DNA from: Mesostigma viride | Taxonomy: Eukaryota > Streptophyta > Mesostigmatophyceae > Mesostigmatales > Mesostigmataceae | NCBI GenBank assembly: GCA_009746045.1 | Contig: RPFO01001220.1 | Location: 41,001-105,000 of the forward strand | Direction: 5' to 3' | Length of the DNA: 64,000 nucleotides | Shown: one piece after another, positions 12,183 to 22,152 of the stretch | Position numbering within the stretch: position 1 is the first letter of the stretch | Layout: each line of letters opens with the position of its first letter | The notes under the pieces: model-generated | What the model was told of the DNA's origin: nothing | What the model saw: the letters and a program-made list of their open reading frames with translations, nothing else | The model's database searches: none | Made by a program: the position numbers and the translations under genes

Positions 12183-12781
12183 TAAAAATATAATTACTTA
12201 CAGCAGAGTGAAATCACTCAAACCAAAGCAAACGCCCAGCTATAAACCTATATACAGAGCCATGTCAAAGCTCTATACTACGATAAGACCAATGGAAACG
12301 CCTAACGGGAGGAACCTAATAGCCCTGCTGCACCGCAAAATCAGCCCGCGTACGGCGGAGCATGATGTCCGCCATGGCCCGAGTCAGCGCCACCGACAAG
12401 CGCTGACGCCAATATGACGTCCAGGTCCGCGCCGACCATGGGGCCCGCTGGCCCTCCAGGTCCAGCCGGTCCTCCCGGAGCCGGCAACACTCCTTGAAGA
12501 AGGCGGAGGTCAGGGGCCCCATGGCCCCAAACTCCTCCAGGACAAAGGGCACCACCCGATGGTGCCCGACGTCGCCGTAGGCCAGGAGCTTGGCCCGCTC
12601 CGCCCGGTCCGCCGTGTAACCTGCCGTGAGGGAGGCCCCAGCCACGTGGCTAAGAGCCAAGGGCCGCGCCACCGAAACGTCAATAAGCAGATGCCGGCCA
12701 CCCCCCTCAAAGTCCAGCACCACGATGTCAGGCCGGTGGTTGGGGGAATAGAAGGCAGCGCCATCCGCATCCTCGGACCGG
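12183..12781 (-). mobile_element. 599-bp LINE 3' end with restriction-like endonuclease motif
   Basis: The insert is bounded by a 14-bp duplication, attcacatatacat (12169-12182 and 12782-12795). On the minus strand one frame is open from about 12780 to 12316. It reads AFYSPNHRPDIVVLDF, then HLLIDVSVARP, and ends TRADFAVQQGY. The RPD followed about a dozen residues later by an Asp in a hydrophobic strand is the signature of the restriction-like endonuclease found at the C-terminus of R2/NeSL-type LINEs. The reverse transcriptase is missing through 5' truncation. The tail is AT-rich (12183-12200). It belongs to a different LINE family from its neighbour at 10372-11776. Confidence 0.75.
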
Positions 12782-12869
12782 ATTCACATATACATGCAGC
12801 CGAATTGGGTGCCGAAACGTGAAAGTTATGAGCTCCGCCGTCAGCCATGGCTACCTAGCTCGTGGCTCG

Positions 12870-13076
12870 GATACGCCCTACATACGTGGGTCTTATTGCA
12901 CCCACAGATCCTGCCGGATCGTTTAGCGTGTCCGATTGCGGCTGTCGCATGCCTTTGGCATGAAGTCCTGAGAAAGGGGGTCTCTGCCCTTTCTCCTGTT
13001 GCGGTGCGCACACAGGGATTAGAAGCACTTCGGTGCTCCGTGACTCCCCAACGGAAGCACGAGTTTATTTAACCCG
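12870..13076 (+). repeat. Dispersed repeat (SINE or LINE 3' end), plus copy
   Basis: Matches in reverse orientation the segment at about 57218-57410: both share gcacccacag, tgccggatcg, gtgtccgattgc, ctccgtgactccccaacgg and a gcacgag end followed by an AT tail. No coding function is seen. Confidence 0.75.
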
Positions 13077-13610
13077 TGTTTTTTTAATTAGAACGCGATA
13101 TATTGCGTTGTAAGCTTTTTTTAGAACGCGTATATCACCTAAGGAAAATTTTTTTCATGGTCGTGTATATACTTTCCTGGAAGCCCATAAATCAAAGGAT
13201 TTTTTGAGCTACTCAGACCTACAAAATGCTATAATTCATTAGAGAGATACACTGGTTTGAATAAAGGGGGGTCTGACCATGACCACGATTTCTTGCCCCT
13301 CGGTCACAAGTCATGCACATGCTTATTCACAAATGGTTCATGAAAAAAATCTGGCTTCTTGCACGAGCTATGGGCAACATATTATGCAGGCTCTGTGAAA
13401 CAAAACTCAGGCCCATTGGGCCACTGGAGCTATTTTTCATTAGCATCACAATTACAACGCAGTACAACGCAGTGGGAAAAATGAGAGCCCTTCACAACAT
13501 GACGCAACGACACGAGCCCCATAAACGGGGCCATAGTGAGCTTGGAGGGTCAAAACGTTGAAAATAGGTGTTGTATAAGTTATACAGCATCAAACATGCA
13601 TCAAACATCA
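13077..13610. other. AT-rich intergenic sequence
   Basis: Includes gaacgcgatatattgcgttgtaag near 13091, related to the hairpin arms at 23312-23365. No gene is recognised; the open frame at 13313-13561 (+) has no family motif. Confidence 0.4.
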
Positions 13611-13797
13611 TCAAGGAGACAACCAGCGCAGGCCAGAAATCGGGAGACTGAATCCGGACCATGGTAGCTCGAGCCTGCCGTTATCTTGTCCGCGTGTTCG
13701 AGTCGTTCAGGATGATGAAAATGAATGGTGATGGAAATGTGTAGCCTTGTGCATTGAAATTATGGCTGGCTTACGTGTAGAGCGACTAGATGACCTA
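13611..13797 (-). repeat. Direct repeat, left copy (candidate pseudo-LTR of the Penelope-like element)
   Basis: About 187 bp nearly identical to 21964-22152. They differ by a 4-bp and a 9-bp indel and one or two substitutions, and both end at cgactagatgacc. The two copies bracket the Penelope-like coding remains. Penelope-like elements often carry such direct repeats because of tandem or partial-tandem insertion. Confidence 0.75.
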
Positions 13798-14239
13798 GAC
13801 GGTGGGGCCGGAAAGAGCATGCTAATTGATCAGGGCGTGTGTTTCGAGCCTAACTGGCCGGGAGTGTCTAGTGGTGAGCACCATTGCTGTGATCGCTCTC
13901 CCACCATTTACGAGGAAATATCCGCAAATGGAAAACCCCTGAAAAGGTCTAGCTAGTCAGTCATCACGTTAGCCATGCCATGATTCCAAACGTCCAAGAT
14001 CGAACTGCACACGGTGCAAAGGCAAAAAGCCGGAGGACAGCACTTTCAAAGGTGCGGCCGGAACCAAAAGCCCGCGTATGCCAGAAAACATCGTGTTGCT
14101 TCAGCGACGCGACGATGTGGACAACGAATCCAGTGCCAAGCTCGGAACGGCCGCAAAGGAGATCTGGCATCACAGGGTTCAGATGTGCGGAGATACTATA
14201 CGCGATCCAGCCGGTCCACGACCTGTTTGTAGCTAGCTT
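13798..14239. other. Sequence between the direct repeat and the end of the RT remains
   Basis: Probably the 3' untranslated part of the Penelope-like element. No intact frame with a known motif is present. Confidence 0.35.
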
Positions 14240-17055
14240 GTGCCAAGGGGCAGCACCGAACAGATGTGGGTGACGTTGCAAAAAACACCGGACTTGACGG
14301 AGCATAATGCATCTCGGTCATAGTCTTTGAGCAACAAACGATGCAAGAGTTCAACAAGAGTCGTGATGAAATCGACACGATAAGAACAAAGACGAGAAAA
14401 ACGATGTAACTGACTAAGAACAACACCATATTTTGCTGTGTGGGAAAGGAGACTGTGAATATCGGGGTAACGAATAAAAGGAATTTGCTGGTATTTAGGA
14501 TCCTTGCGCTTATCATAGACAGCCGTACGCCAGCCCTTCTTGTTATAGGTAATGTTAAGATCGAGGTAATTGCAATGAGTATCCTCCGACGTGAGCTTTA
14601 ATGTGAGGGACGCTTGCGGGTAGATGCCAGGCAGACCACTAGCGGTGATATAATTAAATGGGTTGCGAAATCAGGGTTGTCGAAAGCAATGACATCATAT
14701 CAATGTATCGACATGTGTGGATAAAACGCCTGATGATGAACATCATCGTTTGAGGCCATGAGATTCTCCATGAATGCAAGCTCATAAGTTTGCAAGGAGC
14801 CCGGCACAGTTAGTGCCCATAGGGATGCCGATCTAGCTTGTTGGTATACATTGCCCGCAAAACAAATGAAGGTGTTATCAACAAGATAAGAGATCCAATG
14901 AACAAGGTCAGCCTTCGTGATAATATAATTATAAGCATCCCGCACGATAGCACCTGCCGCAATCCCTGAGAGCCACGTTGCCATGGGCTTGGTCTGAGAA
15001 ACACGCACGTGCAGGTGGTTGCGCCCGTGAGGCCTACGTATACGTGCATATACAGACGAGTAAGGAGGCTATCTAAACGAGCTTTCAAATCGTGCAAATC
15101 TTTTGTGGTATATAGAGTGGTGAAATCATAGGTGGCTATCAATGGGCATAGGTATACGCTTCTCTGCTGCATGCTGTCTTCAGAGAACGGCTAAGGGCGG
15201 GAAAGCGTAGGCGTACTTGGGCTGAGTCTAGGACGATCCAACTACCAGCGCATTCATACCCGGCATATTTCGACAGCACCTCCATGCACCCATAATGCAT
15301 TGGCTTCGGGGAGAAGAGCATTCAAAGCATGGCAGATGAGTTTCGAGAGAGGCATCAGTGGGGCGGAATGCGACGCAGCAATGGTGCGCAAAGCAACAGG
15401 AGTTTTGTGCAGCTTAAGAGTGAGATACAGACAGATATGGGAATTACGTAGCGGTGGTGGCGCGTCGCTGCCGCTTAAGGAATGCCCGAGCAACAATGTT
15501 TTTGTTGCATGTGCAGAAAAGCCCGATCGATGAGCAGCAGTGATACTGGCGGTGGACTGTGCACGTATGCTGAACATAGGTAGGGCTGGATGCCAACTCG
15601 TGTTGCAAAGTAGCAAGGTAGTGCTTCTTGCATATAAAAGCAAAGTTGTTGCAGGCACTCTTGTCAACACACGTGATGATAAAGTCCTGCTTGAAGTGGT
15701 CAAGAAGTGCTTTATCTGTGGTGTTGAGCCAGGTGGTGGCGGTGGACCTGCCGGAGACGGTAATCATGCAAGCCTGGTGAGACGTGCATTGCATTCGTGA
15801 ATGACGGCGCGAAACCACGGTTCCATGGCAAGGGGAGCAAGCTGTAGGTCCGTGCACATGGCATGCATTGCAGAATTTGCGCAGTGATGACTTGAGAGCA
15901 TTGCATTCACCTCTTTGGCACACGTGCGCTGGACACACGACCGGAACTTGGTGCCTTTGGCAAAAAGGTCTACAAGCGTGTGGCTCGGCAGGATGCCGAG
16001 GTCAGCGGTCATGACGTGCTGTGAGGTGGGATCAAGGTACTTGAAATACCGTTGTTGTTGGCAGGGGCAGGGCCCTGCCAAGATGGTGGCCAGCTCAGTG
16101 GGCGTTGTATCGCGGCTGACCTTCCCGTTGCTGAAGACCATATTTGTCCCAAGGTGGGAGAGTAATGCCAGGCGGCAATGGGAGTGCCGAAAGTGTTGCG
16201 CACCACGAGCGCGGCATCGCAGCCTGCACTTGCGGCAAATGCAGAATGTGTCAGCAAACACAGCTAGCTCATCCATCGCAGCATGAATGAAAGGTGAGAA
16301 TCATCAGTAAACGACGCGGACGCAGTGCATCGTCATTCCCATTGACACGGTGCCGAATGATACGTGAGAGAAGGCCTTGCAGACTAGTGGCATGGGAGCG
16401 GGGGACTTGCAGATCAGCCGGGGAGCACGACCCGATGGCAATGTGTAAGCTGGTAAGCTTCTTCAAGCTGCAGGCTTCCAGATAGGATGCATGAAAGTGG
16501 CCGCGTTGCATAAGCCGAGACATGTGACGTATAAGCAGCGGAGACTGCCGGTGGAGTAAAGGGAAGGATCGGTGGACACATGTGTGGAAGGTGGAGGGGC
16601 AGGGGTGACGCTGGGGGGATAGGGGCGATATGGGTGGAGATTGTGCTTCAGACGCCAGGCACGGATGAACATAAGAGGGCGGGGACGGGGGGGAGGCGGG
16701 CGGCGGCGAGACCGAGCTTTGAAGCTCTTGCCTTCAATGCAAAAAGCGTGGGGCAGAAATGCATGTAACATTCGTTTCCAAAAGGTTTCCCGATGCCCTG
16801 CGGCTTTGCGAAAAGCTGCGCCGGTAAAGGTGCCGGGGACATGTTCCAAGGGTACGACCCGCCAATCCCACCACCCGTATTGGGCCATGGCGCCATGTAG
16901 GGGGGTGTCGTCGTTGGCGGCAGGGCGGCCAATATGAAGGCGGCGTGCCACTCGGACATGTTCCTGAAAACGCGTCCAGGCATCCCGTTGTGCACATGCG
17001 TCTGGCCAACGTAGATGCGCTGAGGGTACCTGCGGTTGTAAATGGCATAAATGAC

Positions 17056-17063
17056 GCGACGGG
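17056..17063. repeat. 8-bp target-site duplication of the hAT, left copy
   Basis: gcgacggg immediately precedes the terminal CAGAGTG and is repeated exactly at 20720-20727. Confidence 0.92.
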
Positions 17064-17114
17064 CAGAGTGAGATCGTACGTTATACGCGTCGTACGGTCA
17101 CGGTGGAGTATAAT

Positions 17115-17155
17115 GTATAATACGGTATAATACGGTATAATACGGTATAATACGT
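17115..17155. promoter_or_regulatory. Subterminal ggtataatac repeats, left end of the hAT
   Basis: Four head-to-tail copies of a 10-bp unit (tataatacgg) lie about 50 bp inside the left terminus. The right end has the same unit inverted (ggtataatac near 20591, attataccgt near 20672-20699). Arrays of this kind bind the transposase in other hAT elements; the binding role here is inferred. Confidence 0.6.
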
Positions 17156-17344
17156 TTTCGTACGGACACACTCAGAATACTCTGATTTTACACATTTTAA
17201 GACACCCACCATCAATCCACATGTTTTTAACACTGTTTTGGACATAATCCAAGGTTGCCCTATGTGTATAACTGTATATATGTGGCTTTATATTGATCAT
17301 GTTTACTTGGGTGCCTTCACTTTGATGCAAGTAATTATATATGG

Positions 17345-17590
17345 TAAAAAGGCCAGCAATAACTAGGGGACCGTGCAGTGGGCCAGCAAGGGGCCAACAT
17401 GTTAAACATGGCCAGCACTAACTAGGGGACCGTGCAGTGGGCCAGCAAGGGGCCAACATGTTAAACATGGCCAGCACTAACTAGGGGACCGTGCAGTGGG
17501 CCAGCAAGGGGCCAACATGTTAAACATGGCCAGCACTAACTAGGGGACCATGCAGTGGGCCAGCATAGGGCCAACATATTAAACACATCA
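17345..17590. repeat. 57-60 bp tandem repeat inside the hAT, about four copies
   Basis: Units read ggccagcactaactagggg, then accgtgcagtgggccagcaa, ggggccaacatgttaaacat. The last copy is more diverged. Non-coding, downstream of the transposase stop. Confidence 0.9.
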
Positions 17591-17644
17591 TCAATTCAAA
17601 TACCACACATGTGGTAGTTGACTATTGCATGCTGCCCTTGCCAT

Positions 17645-17689
17645 TAAATTAAATTAAATTATAACATGCCTCCGTGGGGAGGTCATGTA
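17645..17689 (-). mobile_element. 45-bp LINE 3'-tail insertion inside the hAT
   Basis: The 45 bp reproduce the extreme 3' end of the LINE family at 10372-10420 (aaattataacatgcctccg, tggggaggtcatgta). gcccttgccat lies directly on both sides (17634-17644 and 17690-17700), an 11-bp target-site duplication. It is a retrotransposition event truncated to the terminal 45 bp. Confidence 0.85.
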
Positions 17690-17763
17690 GCCCTTGCCAT
17701 GCATGTAGCCCTTGCCATGGTGCAACTGTTTTCTGCAGGCTCATAAACAACACCTCACTAGCT

Positions 17764-20294
17764 TTACTCCCATGGAATAACCGTGTTCTGATCGTCGTAA
17801 TCCTTTATGGCGTCAATCGCGCGGAGGTTGTGGTGCACGTAGATGAGGCGGTTGTGGTTGACATGCGTCATGCGGTTTCGCTTGAGCGACTTGATCCAGC
17901 CGGCTTCGCTGTTGACACGCTCGACAGAGCCCGAGGAGACCGGCTGGGCCAGCACCTTGATCGCCACCTCCTGCAGCTCGGGCGTGGAGCCGCCCCAGGT
18001 GCGCCACCACTGGTACGGCACCATGCCCGGCGCCTGTGCCTGCCTCTTGCAGTCGCTCTGTGCAAATGCACCCTGCTGGTCGGTGTATTGCTCGTACTGC
18101 TTGATGGCCAGGTCGAAGGCTGCCTTGTCGCCCAGATGAATCTTGTTAATGCACGCGTGGAGGCCATCTGTCACCTGAGCAGGAGAGGGATAGTACGATG
18201 GGGGAAATAGTGGCAGTGCAATTAAGGATTGCAAAGAGGTTAGAGGACGTCTATTCAGGAACTGACAACGAAGGCTTCAGCCCTTCAATACCAATTTCCC
18301 ACACATTGCTCAAAAGCCAAAATTAGCCATGGACTAATAACAAATAGCGTGCCATGAAGAAAAATAAGAATTACTTAGCCATTTACTCACTTCCTTGATG
18401 GTATATTGTGCGTGGTCAGGGCCCCAGTACTTGGGATTGAGCGCGTAGCCAGCGGCGTGGATGATGGAATGCATGTAATCCCAGCGCTTGCGCACGAGGG
18501 CCTGCAGCTGCTTGGACAGGTCTTTGTGCAGCCCGCGGATGTCTTGCACAGCTATGAGGAGCTCGTACATCATGTAGTACAGCTCGCCTGTTGCTGGCTT
18601 GTCGCCGTCGAAAATCTTGAGCACGGCCTTCATGGGCTTGAAAATGTCAACGAGCATGCGCACGCCGGACCAGAACTGCGGGCTGCCCACAATATCCTGG
18701 ACCTGCGTGAACGCGGGCCACCACTTCTGCGTCTCGGCGTACTGCACCAACTTCTCGTCCTCGAAGGTGAGCATGAGCCGGGTCTTGGCGTCGTGAACGC
18801 TCTCCGCCGAGTAAAACCTGAAGCAGCAATGCCATGAAAAAAATGATGCCATCGTCACAACTGTGAAAATGGAATTAGTAACACGCCAACAACAGTATGA
18901 TTGTGTCTAGCAATGATAAACTAGCAGAATTAAGCGAAGATGATGAGAAAAAAGAGGGCGTAGCAAATTGTGGATATAACTCATGAAATCACAGCGATAT
19001 ACCTGGTGCCAAAGCGGGTGTCGCCGTACTTCTTGAGAGTCTTGGCGCTCTTGTCCAGGCCCATGAAAAAACTGTTGATCTTCTCGTGCCCCAGCACGAA
19101 TACCACCACCGTGTTCACTTGTGTCAGGACCTTGTCCACCGCTGGCTCCTTGCCGATGTCCTCGAAACACAGGTCCAGCGAGTGGGCACAGCACCTGGAG
19201 ATGATGATGTGCGGGAATGATGCCTCGAGGAGTTTCTTCATGTTCTCCATGGATGTTGTGGTGTCCGTAATCACCTGCACGACGTTCGCTGCGCCGACGG
19301 CCTCGATGTGAGGCTGTGCCAGTTCTGCCATGAATTCAGCAGACTTCACCTGCCCCGTCACGTGGTCGGATCCGACGAAGTATGTAAAGGTGGGCAGATG
19401 GAAGACGTTCATGATGTGAGATTCGCGACTGCAGTCTTTCCAGCCATCCGTGATGAACGTCCCTCCCGTGCCTGCGGCCATCTGGGTCTTCTCCATGACG
19501 TCCTTCTCCAAGTCCTTGGCAACGAGGGGTGCGTCCCGGGTCCGCATGGTATAAGAGCTTGGCGCCAGGTACTGCACCCCTCCTCGGCTGATGGCGGACA
19601 GAGCAGCTTTGAAATGCGCGTTATTCACAACGTTGAATGGGATACCGGCCGACATAAACCCCTTGCAAAGCAGCTTGTCGATGGCGGGCTTTCCCAGCCC
19701 GACAGCCGCGGCCATGGTCTGCTGGCGCAGTGCCGGCTGAGATGACTTGATCTCGACGACGTCAGCAGTTGCACGTCCAGTCGAACCGGAGCCGGAGGAG
19801 GACGCCATGCGTTTGCCAAGTGCAGATGCGGGCCCGGCACCTCGCAGGAAGGTCGGCAGCTGTTCGCCGTTCTCGTCGACGTCGATGTCGTCTTCATCTC
19901 CGATGAGGCCGTTGTCGCTGTCATCATCGGCGCGAGCCATGTGCCTCTCTTCTGCGATGCACTCCTGCTCACGGCGGGCACGAACCGCCTTCCTCCTGGT
20001 GGTTTGCAGCTTCGCCTGGAGCAGGCGTGGCCGCAGCTCGGTGGGCGGCTTCGAGCAGGGACTGACTCCAGCCGAGTGGGCAAACTCCCCTCCAAGAAAA
20101 TGCGCAGTTGCCCTGCTCGTGCTGCCACGCCAAGCATGGTAACATCGGCTGCAGGTCATATCGTAGTTGTTGGTCAGCTTGTTGCCCTTGACAATTCTGT
20201 GCTTGGTGATGTACGTCCACACCGTTGTTCCTGACAAGTCGACGTCTTCGCCATCCTCGTCAGACATTGCACGATCCTCGTCAGACATTGACAT
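17764..20294 (-). CDS. hAT transposase (BED zinc finger, DUF659, C-terminal dimerisation domain)
   Basis: Three exons join in frame: 20294-19003, 18817-18391 and 18174-17764. Donors are gtatat and gtgagt; acceptors end cag. The product is about 709 aa. The upstream in-frame TTG at 20306 is not used as the start; ATG 20294 gives MSMSDEDRAMSDEDGED. A BED-type finger follows (DMTCSRCYHAW and ATAHFLGG, about residues 50-75). The DUF659/RNase H-like core has TGGTFITDGWKDCSRE and VVQVITDTTTSMENMKK with the RCCAHSLDLCFED motif. The C-terminus has VSSGSVERVNSEAGWIK, the hAT dimerisation region. No stop or frameshift is seen, so it may be active. It would excise and reinsert elements carrying the matching ends in the nucleus. 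Confidence 0.92.
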
Positions 20295-20719
20295 TTTTGC
20301 TCGCAATTCTCGTGTGCGGCCTGCGGCCGGGTGACAATTCTGCCTTTGCCAACAAAGCTCGCAGTTTTAAGCCTTGCATTTCTACAGATTCCCGCCCAAA
20401 AAAGGGGCCGTGAAGTGGGCAGCACGTACCCGACTGAAATTTCAAAATAAGATCGCGTCGAATTGTGAAAGTTCAGACGGGTCACTACTTAGTAGAGATA
20501 CGAAATCTGTGCCTTCAAATCGTTGCCCTGTCGTTCTGGCATCCTAGCCGCGCAAAACGTAAAAAAAACGCGGAAAACACGCCATCATACGGTATAATAC
20601 GGTATTATACGTCATTATACGCTAAAACGTATTATAACGTATGAATCATACGCTCAAAGCCAGCGTATTACGTATTATACCGTATTATACCGTATTATAC
20701 GGCGTATGATCTCACTCTG

Positions 20720-20727
20720 GCGACGGG
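20720..20727. repeat. 8-bp target-site duplication of the hAT, right copy
   Basis: gcgacggg, identical to 17056-17063, directly after the terminal CACTCTG. Confidence 0.92.
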
Positions 20728-20995
20728 TGCTTTCGGGGTGTGGGCGAGTGGAGTTGCATGGTAAGCGACAAATGCGCGCGCTGTAATAAGCGCCGGAGGC
20801 GACGGAGAGTATGGTCATCCTTGCAGTGATGGTTATGGCACGTGTTGATACGACAACGCTTCCGCCATTCCTTGGAGGAGATATGATAGGGGAACTGCCG
20901 AGAAATAGCAGTGTACTTCCGGTAATCAATGCCACTTGATCGCCGTATTCTGTGGAGGGTAAGAGCATGCCAGAAAGTCATAATAAGGTGTTTCA

Positions 20996-21963
20996 TGATG
21001 ATTCAGATGCACTGAGAGCTAGGACATCAAACAGAACCAGAGCGGCTCAGCATATTGAGGTAAGTCAATATTCACTGCATAACACCCGTTACGCGATAGC
21101 GGTGGTCCATGATGCATCTCCCCGGGGCACTACTAGGATGTGGCTAACAACACAGCTGAACGGACTCGGAACATGTGGATTCCCGGTGGGGGGGCCTTCC
21201 AATTGTCATACTTGACACCTCTTTCCTGTAATGAAAAGATTTCCCTTCTTCATGTTCCAGATGAGTCACCGTGCTCCTGCCTTTGTGTTTTTTTGGCGTT
21301 TGTAAAGAGGTATGGGAGGGTAAACAAAAGCAAAGGCTGATATTGCCGTGTGGGGGGCCCGATCCTTGGTTATAGTCTCGGCAAGTGCCCACAGAAATTC
21401 AGAAAAACACGAGAGTATACACACACAGCGCGCAGCCCAGCCTAGCTCCCTCAGTAAGAGTAAAAGAAAAAGGACAAGAACAGCAAAACAAACAAAAACA
21501 AGAAAAAGAACAAAACACAGACACGTACTGCAATGTGAGCGGAATGATGGAGGAAGGTGAGAGGGGGACATCGTATTGCATGAATGTGTAGGCATTGAGG
21601 CAGCCGAAGCATCCCATCCCCGGGTACATTCGTGGCTTTCAAAAAAAGCCACAACCTGCGTGGAAGAGGAAAATGCAGGAACGATGATGAGTATGATCCT
21701 GAAAACGAGGTTGAGGAAATGCGGAGAGGAAGTGCCGGCCGCTGAAACGATTCCGATGGAACTGTGGGTTTCGCCGACATGAGGCGGTGCAGCTGACTAT
21801 CTCTATGGTGTCGTGTGTGACCGGGAGTGCCGGTTCACGTGCGCACTCGTCGGACTAGCCCGACGACATGTGTGCTTGGTTGCCCACGGCTGAAATCCTC
21901 TTGCCTGTCATGCAAAGGCCACGCCTCCTAGCCGAAAACGAACTATATTCAACCAATCTAATA
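20996..21963. other. Probable 5' part of the Penelope-like element
   Basis: Between the endonuclease remains and the right direct repeat. Minus-strand frames (21392-21144, 21780-21451) are Ser/Phe-rich and do not match a known domain. It is likely leader or decayed N-terminal coding sequence. Confidence 0.35.
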
Positions 21964-22152
21964 TCAAGGAGACAACCAGCGCAGGCCAGAAATCGGGAGA
22001 ATCCGGACCGTGGTAGCTCGAGCCTGCCGTAAGTGCCGTTATCTTGTCCGCGTGTTCGAGTCGTTCAGGATGATGAAAATGAATGGTGATGGAAATGTGT
22101 AGCCTTGTGCATTGAAATTATGGCTGGCTTACGTGTAGAGCGACTAGATGAC
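21964..22152 (-). repeat. Direct repeat, right copy (candidate pseudo-LTR)
   Basis: Partner of 13611-13797 in the same orientation. About 115 bp, from ttatcttgtccgcg to gactagatgacc, are identical between the copies. Confidence 0.75.

Larger units (their letters stand above)
10136..12865 (-). mobile_element. Old LINE 5' region (leader and start of ORF1) broken by three insertions
   Basis: Minus-strand segments at about 12865-12782, 12182-12138, 11845-11777 and 10371-10136 join into one sequence. It matches the LINE-like leader and ORF1 start at 32918-32540, including gaaagttatgagctccgccg, tattgcgtaat.gcttcgg and tgcagccg.agctgca.acgtattttcat. The gaps hold three separate elements, each bounded by a direct duplication of host sequence (12, 12 and 14 bp). 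The host copy is inert; it records a sequence of retrotransposition events. Confidence 0.75.
17064..20719 (-). mobile_element. Structurally complete hAT DNA transposon
   Basis: The element is 3656 bp. Its ends are cagagtgagatcgtacg (17064) and the inverted cagagtgagatcatacg (to 20719), with one mismatch in 17 bp. The start CAGAG suits hAT elements, as does the 8-bp duplication gcgacggg on both sides. Subterminal ggtataatac units occur in direct array at 17115-17155 and inverted at 20590-20700, and probably serve as transposase-binding sites. The single gene inside (minus strand) is open. It has jumped into the Penelope-like endonuclease region, so it is the younger of the two. It carries a 45-bp retro-insertion (17645-17689) and a tandem array (17345-17590). 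Confidence 0.93.
14240..20995 (-). pseudogene. Decayed Penelope-like retroelement with N-terminal GIY-YIG endonuclease, split by a hAT transposon
   Basis: Read on the minus strand from right to left, skipping the hAT at 17064-20719. A GIY-YIG nuclease comes first: VIYAIYNRRYPQRIYVGQT (about 17050-16990), then RFQEHVRVA, and RETFWKRMLHAFLP carrying the conserved Glu (about 16790). A Cys/His cluster follows (CICRKCRLRC with HFRHSHC, about 16250-16180), then DFIITCVDKSACNNFAF (15700-15650). The reverse transcriptase shows LTLKLHKTPVALRTI (15450-15400), ATYDFTTLYTTKDL (15145-15100), GIPMGTNCAG (about 14825), a disrupted RYID (14715), LDLNITYNKKGW and KYGVVLSQLHRFSRLC (14560-14390). This is the Penelope-like thumb. 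Motifs lie in different frames, so several frameshifts exist, including one inside the catalytic RYIDD box. Endonuclease before RT is the permuted order reported for Chlamys/Naiad-type elements. The direct repeats at 13611 and 21964 may be its ends. Confidence 0.8.

Noticed and set aside
17340-17600. Tandem repeats within the hAT considered as a separate satellite insertion
   Set aside because: No duplication bounds them; they appear to be an internal expansion of the transposon's 3' non-coding region.
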